Shown piece by piece: positions 46,281-56,875 of a DNA stretch of 64,000 bases. The first letter of the stretch is position 1, and every line of letters begins with the position of its first letter. The notes beneath the pieces were generated by a model, which worked only from the letters and a program-made list of their open reading frames with translations, did no database searches and was not told the DNA's origin. This stretch comes from Spinellus fusiger (lineage: Eukaryota > Mucoromycota > Mucoromycetes > Mucorales > Phycomycetaceae), in the NCBI GenBank assembly GCA_025094145.1, contig JALLLS010000017.1, positions 426,676-490,675 of the forward strand. Reading direction: 5' to 3'. A program made the translations under genes and the position numbers.

Positions 46281-47120
46281 ATGTCAGCCCTTTCTCTTTC
46301 TGTCTGCATTGCCAGCATCAACTGCAATAGCTTGACTAAAATATCCAATTCTTCTTGTTGTTCAGACTTCATTTCCTTTTTTTGCCAATCCTCTTTCAAC
46401 ATCATCACCCTTCAAGAAACATATGTCACATCACTTCAACTTGCCACCCTCCTTCACCAACAATTCTGCACCCACTCTTCCCTATGGACATACTATTGTG
46501 GTATTGTTTCTCTCTCTCCTCATCTTCATTTTGACTGCATACCCTTACCAGAGGATGATTGTGCCCTGCTGGTCAAAGTAAGTCATGTTTCTTCCTTTTA
46601 TGATCCTTTCTATGCCCTTGTTCTTTATGCCCCTGCTGGTTCTCTTCCTCAACGAAGAGACTTTTTTCATGACCTTTGTTTCTTTTCTATTTTACACAAC
46701 CCACTCATTTGGGATCACCTCTTTATTATGGGAGACTTCAACATGTCTCTTCACACTCCCTCCACTCATCCTCTTCTTATGCCCTGGTGTGAATATCTCT
46801 CTTCATACTTTGTGGACTGTCACTATGCCCCTCCTTCTCCTCCATTACCTACCTTTAGGCACAATGCCACTATCCTCTCTACCATTGACTATATTTATGC
46901 CCCCTCCTCTCTTTCTTCTTCCCTTAAGTCATCCAATGTTGAGCTGGTCTCATCTTCTTGGACTGATCATTCTCTTCTTTCTGCCTCCTTCTGCTTGGGT
47001 ATTTTGCCCAGTGGAAAAGGCACCTGGCATGCTAATCCTCTCCTTGTCTCCAATCCTTCCTTCAAAGAACAGCTCTCTTCTACCCTCCAACAGGAACTGG
47101 TGGATATCTCATCTCTTTGA
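46281..47120 (+). pseudogene. LINE-alpha ORF2, endonuclease part
   Basis: Starts MSALSLSVCIASINCNSL and has the exonuclease-endonuclease-phosphatase motifs IITLQETYV (catalytic Glu), FIMGDFNMSL (Asp/Asn) and SSSWTDHSLLSASF (SDH-type motif). This domain nicks target DNA for target-primed reverse transcription. The frame closes at 47120; the RT part follows in another frame after 120 bp, so ORF2 is broken here. Confidence 0.8.
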
Positions 47121-47240
47121 GCTGGCAAATGTTGGCAAGAAGAAGGTGAGAAATCTGCTGGTTTCCTTAAGAATACCATCTCCCAATGCACCTCCCTCCA
47201 ACATCCAGTCACCAACAACCTATGCACCACTCCTTATACT

Positions 47241-49631
47241 ATGACAGATGCAGCACATTCCTTTTATATGACCCTCTTTTCTCATGAACCCACTGACCCC
47301 ACTGCCACATCCCAATTGCTGGATCACATCACTCCTGACCACCAACTCACAGCAGATCAACAATCCTTCCTTCTCCTTCCCTTTACCATCCATGACATCT
47401 GTGACAGTGTATCTCGCAGCCCCAAAGCTAGCAGTCCTGGTCCAGATGGTCTTCCTTATCCAATCCTTTCCCTTGTTTATGCCCACCCTCTCTATGCCAC
47501 ACTCATTACCCATCTTTACAACGATGCCCTTTCCCTCTCCCTATTTCCCTATTCTTGGATGGACACTACTATGTGCCTCCTACCCAAGAAAGGTGATCTT
47601 ACCCTCCTTTGCAACTGGCACCCCTTTTCTCTGATCAATTGTGACACTAAAGTGTTTACATGGATGCTGAACTCTAGGATGGTCTGGATAGCAAAGACAC
47701 TCATTAATCCCTACCAAACTTGCTTTCTCCCTTCTTGCTTCATTGCTGACAATGGTCTAATGATCAAGTTAGCAATGGAGGATGCCTCTTCCTCTCATTC
47801 CCCCACCATTGGCATCCTTCTTGACCAAGAGAAGGCTTATGACTGTGTCCATCCTTCTTACCTCCAGTCTGTCCTTACCCATTTTTGTTTCCCTCCTTCC
47901 CTTGTCACCTCCATTGCCTCCCTCTTTTTCAACACAAAAATCCACATCAACATTAATGGGCACCTTTCTGATCCTGTCACCCAAGCAAGAGGTCTCAGGC
48001 AGGGAGACCCATTATCTCCAGTCCTTTTTAACTTTGTCCTTGAACTGCTCCTTCTTGCCATCCAAGATGATCCTCTCTTCAGAGGTCATTCCATCCCCTA
48101 TGCATCACCTCCCTTATGCCTCAAAGTACTTGCTTATGCCAACAACATCCTTACCCGCCCCAGCACACCCTCCAACCTCACTTGCCTTTGCCACCACCTT
48201 GACACCTACAGCCTTGCCTCCAATGCCCACACTAACCTCAACAAAACCCATGCCTTTTCCCTCTCCGGTGCTCCTCTGCCTGAATGGCATGAGCCACTTA
48301 CAAGAGCTGGTATTCCCTCTTGGATAGACTGCTCTTCTCCTTCTCCACTTATTTACCTTGGTTATCCCCTCATCCACACTCCTTTACAATGCAACACCTA
48401 TGCCACCCAACTCCTTGCCACCATCCAGCAAGCACTCCACATTCATTCACAACGATTCCTGTCAGTTCAAGGTAGAGCCACTGTGGTTAACACTTTGGTT
48501 CTCTCCAAGCTCTGGCATGTTCTCCATCTTGTCTGGTTTCCTGTCTCCTTTTATGCCAAGCTAAAATCTATGGTAAGTAAGTTCCTGATGAGAAGAATGT
48601 TTCCTCCCATCAGCTATGTCAACCTATGTCTCCCTTGTCACTGTGGTGGTCTTGGTGTGCTGGATCCATCTACTCAACAGGCCTCCCTCCAGTTTTGTTG
48701 GCTCCTTCCTCTCCTTTGTCCTGTCACCCAATATGCTCCCCTTCTAATCCTCTGGCTTTGTGCCTATTTTTTTTATTATATGTCTCTTTCTTCTTCTTTC
48801 TATACCCCCAATTATGTCTTTCTTTTCTTTTTTCCTGCTTTTTGTTCTGCTTTACATCTGCCCCATTCACATTCATTTAATCTTCTTTTCTCAGCTTTTG
48901 ACTGTCTTCCCCTCCCACAATTGTGCAGTGACTTGTCTCCTGCTACATGTCTTTGCCTTTCCCTGTCATCCATATGGATATCATCAACCACCAACCCCAC
49001 TCCAGCTAGGCCAGGCCTCAAAAACCTTACAGTTGCCAATACTTATTATTATGACCTCCCCAGACAATCCTTACAATGTTGTCCTTGGACAGATTGGCCA
49101 ATACGCCCTTACCTCCTCTCTCATTTCTTCCGTGATGTGGATAACCATCACATCATCCACCCTCCATTCTTCATCCACTCATGCACTCCTCATATGAACC
49201 CACAGTCATTATATTCTGATACTGTGGATATTCCTTCTTCTCCCCTCACAACATCTTTCTTCAACTCACCACTTATGCACTCCTTCTCATCACAAGTATT
49301 CCACTCACTATGCTATACAACACCTATGCTAAACTCTTATCCTGCTGCCTTGCTTCCACCCAAAAAGTGGAGAGCCTTTTGGAAGGCACCTATGTCATAT
49401 GTGGCAAGGAATGTTTGGTTTTGCCTGTTGCATGGCAAACTGTCCTCCTCGTCACTCCTACACCACATTATGCCCACCATTGTCCTGTCTCCCTCTTGCC
49501 ACCTATGCTCTCACCCTTGCCACAGTACCAAACATTTCTTAGTGACTTGTCCAAGGGTTTGGCCTGTCTGGATGTCTGTTTTGCCATATTGGCTCAACAT
49601 ATACACTCCTTTGCAAGCAGATACTATCTGA
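47241..49631 (+). pseudogene. LINE-alpha ORF2, reverse transcriptase and zinc-binding tail, catalytically dead
   Basis: A 796-codon open frame. RT motifs: SSPGPDGLPYPIL, MCLLPKKGDLTLLCNWHPFSLIN, IGILLDQEKAYDCVHPSYL (motif A), ARGLRQGDPLSPVLFNFVLE (motif B) and VLAYANNILTRPS (motif C). Motif C should be YADD but reads YANN, so both metal-binding Asp are lost. The C-terminal region has PKKWRAFWKAPMS and a CHLCSHPCHSTKHFLVTC zinc-binding motif of LINE RTs. The long open frame despite a dead active site suggests inactivation mainly by point substitution. Confidence 0.85.
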
Positions 49632-50024
49632 CATTTACATTCCTTTTCTCTTCCTCCCAATGGACCTCTGAATAGTAGTCAAGTCTATGAAGTGGTACTA
49701 CAGGCAATTTGGCATGGCTACTGGGCCAGCCACTTCCACAACTCTCCTTTCCTCACCTCCACTGTCTCTGAATGCGCCCAATCCCTTCTTACCACCCTTA
49801 CCCACAAAAACAAAGACATGTCATAGTCTAGTGTTTATTTTAACTTTATGCCCTTTTCTCCTATATACTCCTTTTGTTTAGCTAATTTTTTTTTCTTTCT
49901 TTTTCTGTTATTTTAATTTTCTGCAAGTGACTTAGGTCCAATATGCTTTCCCAGTCAGACCTCTCAGTGCGACGTGTGACTGTGTAAAGATGCTCAATAA
50001 AAAGTGTCTTATACAAAAAAAAAA

Positions 50025-50601
50025 CTTCTGCAAGCCATTGTTTGAGCCACGTCTACTTGAGACTTTAAGATAGAGGCATCAGCTGGTAGCTTGCTCATTG
50101 AGGCTGCTGATGGGGTGTGTTGAGTGGGAATGCCAATGCTGCCATAGAGTGCAAAGACTCCTTCAGCAACAGAGACTGTATCCTCACTTCTCCAATCTCT
50201 CCTCTACCACCCATTCTTAACCTGTTTAGCAAAGCCAGAAGCTGCTAGTGTAGTTGCTGTAGTTGTGTTCTCAGGATTGTCTGAGTTGCTCTAAGTATCT
50301 CTTATTGAATTTCGAATTGCTACAGGATGACAGTTATCTTTTTGGTGTCCTGGTTTCCTTGTTGACTTTATGGCCTTTTGGATGTCTATTCATAATTCTC
50401 ATTATCTCATTATTTTCCCCTCATTTGAGATTTTGTATTTCTCTGTCCTTCTGTTTCCCATTCATTTGCATTCTTTTTTTCACTTTTGTATTTGAAGTGT
50501 TTTAATGTTTATTCTATTTTTTCAAAAGTTCTCATAGGGTGGCTAACATGCCCAATGTGCAAATAGCAATCAACACCCATAAATAAAAAATACTTTGAAC
50601 T
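50025..50601. other. Spacer between the LINE-alpha tail and the right inverted repeat
   Basis: No gene supported. A plus-strand frame at 50263-50505 is hydrophobic low-complexity sequence with no family features. Confidence 0.4.
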
Positions 50602-51068
50602 GTACATCTCTGTATAATCTCACTGATTGGTTGTAACTACAAATCAACCTTCTAAGCTCAATTTATTATCAGACACATAATGAGCTGCCTTCATCTATAA
50701 ATCTTTAGTGGATTAAATAAGACCTATCAAAGGCAATTAAAAGTAAAGACATAATAGATGGCTCTATAATGGTGTGCTTATTCAATGAACCAACCATAAG
50801 GCTCCAACATGTAGTCTACCATTAGGTAGAACAGCTACACCAACCATAAAGCTACACCTATGTAAACTACCATAGGATAAATCATCTACACCAACCATAT
50901 GGTTGCATCTATCAATAAGCTATGCTATGGACTAATCATTAACTACCAAAAGGTAGAATGCCACTGAAGGATAAGCACCCACAAAAAGTATAAATAATGA
51001 ACCACTCTTTACTTAATAAAAATTATCTTTGTTCAGTCTCATTATTTTCTACTTGTCTGAATAATCAC
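50602..51068 (+). repeat. 467-bp inverted repeat, right copy (LTR-like)
   Basis: Partner of 44673-45139 in opposite orientation. On the plus strand it has TATAAATA at about 50990, AATAAA at 51016 and ends AATCACA at about 51069, an LTR-like order. No clear target duplication flanks either copy. Confidence 0.8.
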
Positions 51069-51297
51069 ACAATGCCTCATATACCTGGAGGTGGGTAGGT
51101 GAGATCTTGCTCACATTGAAGATGACTGTGCCTGGGTAGTATGCACTATGCCAAACATGAGTCTTGTACATTTTCATGCCTTGAGTGTTGCTTGGAGGCA
51201 GAGAAGTGTTTGTTTTGTTAGCAGCAATGCTAGCCCAACTGGTGTTTGTTGCAGGGGGATTGCCCTTAGGTTGTGATTCTTTAGCAGAAGAAGCCAT
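51050..51297 (-). pseudogene. 5' fragment of a LINE ORF1
   Basis: ATG at 51297 opens MASSAKESQPKGNPPATNTSWASIAANKTNT and continues to HLQVYEALCD, where the LTR-like repeat interrupts it. A short Ser/Pro leader with a SWAS/TxA motif is how ORF1 of the other LINEs here also begins (DSSWATVAKK in beta and gamma). LINE-alpha on the other side lacks this part, so this may be its detached beginning. Confidence 0.5.
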
Positions 51298-51315
51298 ACC
51301 TCCTTTATTGATATA

Positions 51316-52673
51316 CAGTGACTCCTAACAAAACAATGGACATTTCAAATTCAGACCATAATTTTACCCTTGAAAAAAAATTATTAATCATTCTTCATTC
51401 ATCAATTTTCCATCATAATGTCTACCCCATCTAACACCACCAAACAACCCATGAGAACTCTTGGGAACAGAAAGGAGAATATTGATGACTTCACTTGATG
51501 CCTTATTGCTCACAAGGCCACCTTAAATGGGACCAGCCAGGCTGCCATTTCTGCTATTTTTGGAGTTAGTAGGCAGTCTGTTTCCCTTATTGTAAAGAGA
51601 TATAAGGAAACTGGCTGTTTCAAGGCCAAGAAGAGCACTGGGTGCAAGCCCATTCTGAAGGAGAGGGACAAGAGAGAGGTCAGTTGCAAAGTGGCAAGAG
51701 ATTCATTTTAGACAATGAATCAGCTTTGCAAGCAGATGACCACCAAAGTGTGCATGAGCGCCTTCTCAAAAATAATGAAGAAGCTTGGCCTGTTTTCTTG
51801 CAGGGGAGTTAAGAAACTCTCTCTTACTACTAAGCACAAGAAGTTGAGACTTGCTTGGGCCAAGGCCCACCTCCACTGGACTGAGGAAGACTGGAAGACA
51901 GTCATCTGGTCCAATGAGTCAAAGTACCAACTCATGAGGACCAACAACCACAACAGAGTGGTGTGCAAGAAGAAGGAGGGGCTGCTCCAAAAGAACATCA
52001 AGCCCACCATGAAGTTTGGTGGCAGTAGCATGATGGTGTGGGGATCTTTCTCTGGTGATGGTGTTGGGAGATTGGCACCTGTGAAGGGCAGTATAGACAG
52101 TAGAAGATACATTGAGATCTTAAAGAAGGAATACTGCCCTGAGCTAGCCTGACTCAAGGCACTGAATCTAGAGGTGGATTAAGTTCTTCAGGAAGACAAT
52201 ACTAGCTGCCACAAGAGTAGAGAGTCTGGGTTATGGAAGGCACAAGAGAACATTACCACTATGGAGGGGTGGCCCTCACAAAGCCCCAACCTGAACCCAA
52301 TAGAGCATCTTTGGGAGGTGCTTGACAGAGCAATAAGAAAGAGGATGACCCCAGCAAGCTCCCTTCAGGATTTGGAGGTGCTTCTGTTGGAAGAATGGGA
52401 AAAATTCCCAAGGACACCACAGACACCCTCATTGCCAGCATGGGGCAGAGATGTAGGGCCATCATTGAGGCCAAGGGTGGAAGCACCAAATATTAAGGGT
52501 TTCCACCCAATAAATTTGTATATAATATCCTGTTGACTTTCTTTATATTTCATCCAATTTTCAAGTCTCTACTGTGTGTTTAATGTATGTTTTTATGATA
52601 AAGAATAAGTATTTCCTATTGCAGAATTATACTGGGGCATGAAAAAAGTCCATTGTTTTGTTAGGAGCCACTG
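51316..52673 (+). mobile_element. Tc1/mariner element Tc1-3 (1358 bp) with intact ends
   Basis: The ends CAGTGACTCCTAACAAAACA and, inverted, CAGTGGCTCCTAACAAAACA form a TIR of about 26-27 bp with one mismatch, flanked by TA on both sides. It sits exactly between the LINE ORF1 fragment and the gypsy integrase, so it marks or hides the junction of those two elements. Confidence 0.92.
51418..52490 (+). pseudogene. Tc1-3 transposase, inactivated by four in-frame stops
   Basis: One continuous reading frame from ATG 51418 has the helix-turn-helix (AAISAIFGVSRQSVSLIVKRY), VIWSNESKYQL (first catalytic block, Asp changed to Asn), GGSSMMVWGSFSGDGVG, VLQEDNTSCH (second Asp present) and QSPNLNPIEHLWEVLDRAI (third catalytic Glu present). 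The spacing fits DD34E-type Tc1 transposases. In-frame stops are TGA 51496, TAG 51709, TGA 52150 and TAA 52180; I found no frameshift up to the third catalytic block. Confidence 0.9.
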
Positions 52674-52675
52674 TA

Positions 52676-54690
52676 CCTACATAGCATCTGTCTCAGTATC
52701 CTATTTAGACGTTCACATTTTTCATTGGTCTATGGGTGGAAGGCTGATGTGAGTTTGTGCTTCAGTTGGATCTTCTTGGTGTAGTGTACTAGGACTTGTG
52801 ATATGAAGTTTGATCCTCTGTCTGTCAGGATCTCTACAGGGCATCTGAATTGCATGACAATCTCTTTGTATAAGAACAGTGCTATGGCTTCTCCTATTGC
52901 TGTGGGAACAGCTCTTGCAATTGGCCAGTTATTTGTGTGGTCTACTGTGACAAGGATCCATTGGTTTCCATTTGCTGTTGTTGGCAGTTTGCCTATGAAG
53001 TCAAGGTGCCATCTAGAGAACAGGGAAGGTATATCCAGTTGAGTCATAGGAGCATGGTGGATGTTCTTTTCTGAATTGGCCACCATTTGGCATTGTGGGC
53101 ACTGTTTGATCCATTCTTGTATCTGTTTTGCATGTCTGGCCACCACCATTGTTTGCTGAGTAAACTGTGTATTGTCAGTTCTCCAGTGTGTCCAAATGCT
53201 TTATGGAAGTTGTTCACCAAGTCTGCTTGCCACACATAAGGTGTGTATTGGATTTTGGTTTTAGTTTCATTGGAGGTTATCTTTCTATAGATAGTGTTCT
53301 TGGTGATGGAGAAATAGTGTTTTTCTTTGTTCAGTTGTTTCCTGTATTCTTTGGATCACTCTTCTTTGGGTGTGAGGTAGTATTGTGGCTAGTCAGATGG
53401 GTTGGTTAGTGCAAGGCTGTGGAGGTACTTGGGTTCCATGGATTTACTTTCTTTGTATTCTCCTTGTTCCAGTCAAGAGAGAATGTCAGGGATGTTATTC
53501 TCCTTGCCAGGCTTATAGACAATCTTGGGGTTGAATGGTTCCATCTCTGCTATCCATCAAACAAGGCAAGGTGTAGGTTTTACTTGGCTCTGGAAATATT
53601 GTAGAGGTAAGTGGTCTGTATACACCTTGTATGCTTGCCCTTTGATCATATAGCACCAGGTTCTCAATGCATGCATAATTCCTAGCAGTTCCCTTTCCTG
53701 AGCAGGGTAGGATTGTTCAGCCTTGGAGAGCTTCTTAGATTCAAAGGCAAGAGGTTTCCACTGTTTTTCTTTATCTTCCTGTAATAGTACTGCTTCCATT
53801 TCATAATCAGATGCATCTGTTTCTATGCAGAAAGGTTTTTTCATGTCTGGTGCTTGGAGTATGGGTGCAGTGCTTAGCTTTTCTTTTAGTAGTTTGAAAC
53901 TACTCTGACATTCTTTGGTCCACACCACAGGTCTCTTTTTTGGCCCTACACCTTGTGTAAGATCAGTAATAGGTGCTGTAATACTTGCAAACTTTGGGAT
54001 AAAGTGTTGATAGTATTGTGCAAGGCCAATAAATTGGCATACCTCTTGCACATTGGTGGGAGGTTTCCATTCCTTGATTACTTTGATCTTGTCTGGTGAG
54101 AGGAGTATGCCTTCTTGGAGTATCTGGAATCCCAAAAATGTGAGCTATTTCTTGTTAAACTCACATTTCTTAAGGTTGACTATCAGTTGGGCTTTTCTCA
54201 GGCATTCTAGTACATGGCATACATGGATCTTGTGTTCTGCTTGTGTCTTACTGAAGATTAGGATGATGTACAAATATACTAATGCAAAATTGTCTAGGCA
54301 ATCACCAAGAACATTGTTCATTAGGTGTTGAAAAGTAGGCAGTGCATTAGTGAGACCAAAAGGCAGTACCAAGAACTTGTATTGTCTGTATCTTGTATTG
54401 AAAGCTGTCTTGAGCACATCTCTTGGTTGGATTTGTACCTGATGGTAGCCACTCTTCAAGTCCAAACTGGTAGAGTGTCTTGATCCTTTTAGGCACTCCA
54501 GTAATTCATCAATATGTGGTAATGGATGATTATTATGGATAGTTACTTTGTTGAGTACTCTGCAATCTATACACATGTGCATGGTTCCATCCTTCTTCTT
54601 TACAAACAGGATTGGGGCTCCCCAAGGTAAAGTGCTTGGTCAAATGATGCCTAGCTTCAGTAATTCATTGTAAGGATCAGGGTTGGACAG
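52676..54690 (-). mobile_element. Ty3/gypsy retrotransposon pol fragment, truncated at both ends
   Basis: Reading the minus strand from 54690: PYNELLKLGII, WGAPILFVKKKDGTMHMCIDCRVLN, LDLKSGYHQVQIQP, FLVLPFGLTNALPTFQHLMN (RT), then YLYIILIF where YLDDILIF is usual (catalytic Asp lost). RNase H follows (PFCIETDASDYEMEAVLLQ, TDHLPLQYF), then the integrase zinc region (HKAFGHTGELTIHSLL, CPQCQ) and core (RWHLDFIGKLP, ILTDRGSNF, TSAFHPQTNEKCERLNRIL). Gag and protease are missing, and the integrase stops at the Tc1-3 border. RT-RNaseH-IN order defines Ty3/gypsy. Several stops and frameshifts are present. Confidence 0.88.
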
Positions 54691-55468
54691 GAGAAAGAAG
54701 CAGAGGTATTAGGTGTTGTGTGTCAGGAACAGGTAGGAGAACAAAGGTAAGAGACAAGAGAAGACAAGGACAGAGTAGAGGTAGGAAACAGATATCAGGA
54801 TATTGTTTTTATTTTAACAATGAGTTGAGTATTTATACTAGAGTGTTCTATACTGCAATCTAATTCTATATTATTAAATAAAACAATCTAATGATTATAA
54901 CAAAAGCCAAGACAAAGATAAGAGTGGGAAAAGAGAGACTTGTAATGTTTGAGACTAATGGTAGAATAATAAGTTTGTCTGGGACAAGACTATTGGTGAT
55001 GCCCAAATTACTTTCATAAATTGCCAATGTAAGGGACCACTGGGAACAGGTAGGAAAAGAGTACTAGGTGTTGTGCATATAAGATGAGATATAGTAGATA
55101 GTATATGCTGATAGCAGATATCAAAATATGGATTTATTGATGACAATTGTATGAGTATTTGTACTGATGTCTCTAAGCTACTATCTAATTGCCAAGTATG
55201 AAATGCTATATGGAAAATAAAGGAGTGATATTGATGGCAGGGAAAATGGTGTAAAATAAGAAGTGTTCAAATTAGGTCATCACAATAATCTACTTAGCAA
55301 TTGGGTAGTACTATAGAAATAATCAGATATATACTTATCCAATTGTCTTAATAAAATTTGTATTCTGATATCTGATACCTGCTATCAGCTTATACTCTAT
55401 ACTATATCTTGTCTTCTAGGCACAACACTTAGTACCTTATTCCTACCTATTCCCAGTGGTCCCTTACA
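54691..55468. mobile_element. LTR-like remnants in inverted arrangement
   Basis: 55028 begins TGTAAGGGACCACTGGGAAC, and the reverse complement of 55468 begins TGTAAGGGACCACTGGGAAT. The two arms run together for over 100 bp (AGGTAGGAA, GTGTTGTGC, GCTGATAGCAG blocks) toward a middle near 55250. A third related stretch starts at 54717 (TGTCAGGAACAGGTAGGA). TGTnAGG starts are usual for gypsy LTRs, so these may be LTR 5' parts in palindromic order. No coding content. Confidence 0.55.
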
Positions 55469-55594
55469 GAAGAGTAATATCATGACAGATTCAATAATAT
55501 TTATAAAAAAAAGTTTTTTATATTAGAATATAAGTAAGTATTAAAATCAATTGTGTGTAGCTGTATAAAGAAAAAAGATATTATTGCAAATAAT

Positions 55595-55666
55595 AGGACC
55601 CACCGTGATTTGAACACGGGACCTTAGGATCTGCAATCCCACGCTCTACCGCTGAGCTATAAGTCC
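55595..55666 (-). tRNA. tRNA-Cys (GCA)
   Basis: The 72-nt minus-strand sequence folds as a cloverleaf: acceptor GGACTTA pairs with TGGGTCC (with G-U pairs), D arm TAGCTCAGCGGTAGAGC, anticodon stem TGGGA/TCCTA with loop TTGCAGA (anticodon GCA), T arm CCGTG-TTCAAAT-CACGG, and discriminator T. The A box (TAGCTCAGCGG) and B box (GTTCAAATC) are intact. No intron. Its 5' end lies ten bases from LINE-beta. Confidence 0.95.
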
Positions 55667-55676
55667 ACTCTCTTTC
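55652..55676. repeat. Target-site duplication, copy 1 (tRNA-Cys 5' part plus flank)
   Basis: On the plus strand it reads CTGAGCTATAAGTCCA then CTCTCTTTC, i.e. nucleotides 1-15 of the tRNA and about 10 bp of its 5' flank. It recurs at 60618-60643 on the other side of LINE-beta. Confidence 0.85.
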
Positions 55677-55819
55677 ACTTTTTCCTCACTTTTAATAAGT
55701 TTTCAAATTTTAACCAACTTTTTTTCCACCCCATCCATTTGCATCCAGTACATTTTTGGGTGCATCCATTTGCTGCCTTTTCGAATCCGTTGTCTGTTTT
55801 CCTCTAGGCCTAATTTCCA

Positions 55820-56858
55820 ATGAGCTTCTCTCCTTTCCCTTTGGGGACTCCTTTACACCTTGTCTCTGGTGCCATGGAGACCACCACCGAACCACCACCT
55901 AGTCCGGCACTGTCGGACTTCCAATCACTGACTGCCTTAGTTTTAGGCCTGGTAAAAAAGGTCCAGGAGCTAGAGAGCTCCAAGGCTGATATCTTGGCTC
56001 TGAGAGGTCGGATTTCAGAGCTTGAGGCGGAGAACGAAAGCCTGCGACGTCGCGCAGCCGTCACAACACCAGTCACACCCATGACGTCATCGTCGGAGGT
56101 AAAAAATGCAAAAAATGCTAACAATATGTTAGTTTCTCCTGTCTCTTCTTCAGGATTTTCCCCCCTGTCTGCCTCTGCCAATGCTGTCAAAACAGCAAAG
56201 GACTCCTCCTGGGCCACTGTGGCCAAGAAAAACTGCCCTGCTCCTGCTCCCAGACCTAAGATTTCCCAAAGGAAGTTTGAGGCTAATGTCTGAGTCTTTT
56301 CTGAGGCTTCTGATGTCACAGGACATCAGTACATATACATCCCCTGGTCAAGAAAGATGACCAGACAAGAGGTCTGTCACTGCCTTTGTGTCTTTGGTCT
56401 GGAGCCCTCCCATCTGCTGGACATTTGTTTCCCTGCTTGCTCTGTCCTTGGCCTGTTGGTCCACAATGGGTATGCCCCCACTGTCCTTGAGCTTTTGGAG
56501 AAGGCTCAGGTGAAGGTCATCTCTGGCTTTGAGCCCCTGGACCCTAAGCACCTGGCTGACCCTGCCTTTGCCAGCCTGTCTTCTGAGGAATTGGAAGACA
56601 AGGCCCATGAAGTGCACCATAAGAGGTGCATCCTGGCCCTGACCCATCTCTGCACCCCCCTGATCCCCTCTGTGGCCAAGTCCTTCCTTTCTGTTGGCTG
56701 GATCTCTGAGGAAGACCTCAAGGAGATCCTCTCCAACCCTGCCTGTGCTGTCCACCACCATGACCAAGCCTTCTCCATCAGTGATGATGAGATGAGTGAA
56801 GTCTCCTCCTCCCCCTCCTTTACCCCTATGACCCATGATGACAATCTTAATTTATAAG
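55820..56858 (+). pseudogene. LINE-beta ORF1, one internal stop
   Basis: The first part (55820-56293) has a coiled coil with heptads (VKKVQELESSKADILALRGR, then ISELEAENESLRRR), then SAVKTAKDSSWATVAKK. TGA at 56291 interrupts; the same frame continues to 56858 with HQYIYIPWSRKMTRQEVCHC, LLDICFPACSVLGLLVHNGY and HLADPAFASLSSEELEDKAHE. The aligned LINE-gamma protein reads through at this position. A coiled coil plus a C-terminal RNA-binding domain fits ORF1 proteins that trimerise on LINE RNA. Confidence 0.8.
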
Positions 56859-56875
56859 TGAGTCCATAAAGGTAA

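Larger units (their letters stand above)
45140..50024 (+). mobile_element. LINE-alpha, degenerate non-LTR retrotransposon
   Basis: Order on the plus strand: ORF1 with zinc knuckles, an apurinic-type endonuclease, reverse transcriptase, a zinc-binding C-terminal region, then AATAAAAAG and an oligo-A tail at about 50012-50022. That is the standard layout of two-ORF LINEs. The 5' end is missing or displaced (see the ORF1 fragment at 51050-51297). Its base composition is visibly GC-richer than host genes but almost lacks CG dinucleotides. Confidence 0.85.

Noticed and set aside
47241..49631. Long intact RT frame as a sign of an active LINE
   Set aside because: Motif C reads YANN instead of YADD, and ORF1 and the endonuclease are frameshifted.
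44673..51068. DIRS-type retrotransposon, because of inverted terminal repeats
   Set aside because: The RT inside is LINE-type with an endonuclease and zinc-binding tail; there is no tyrosine recombinase or split direct repeats.
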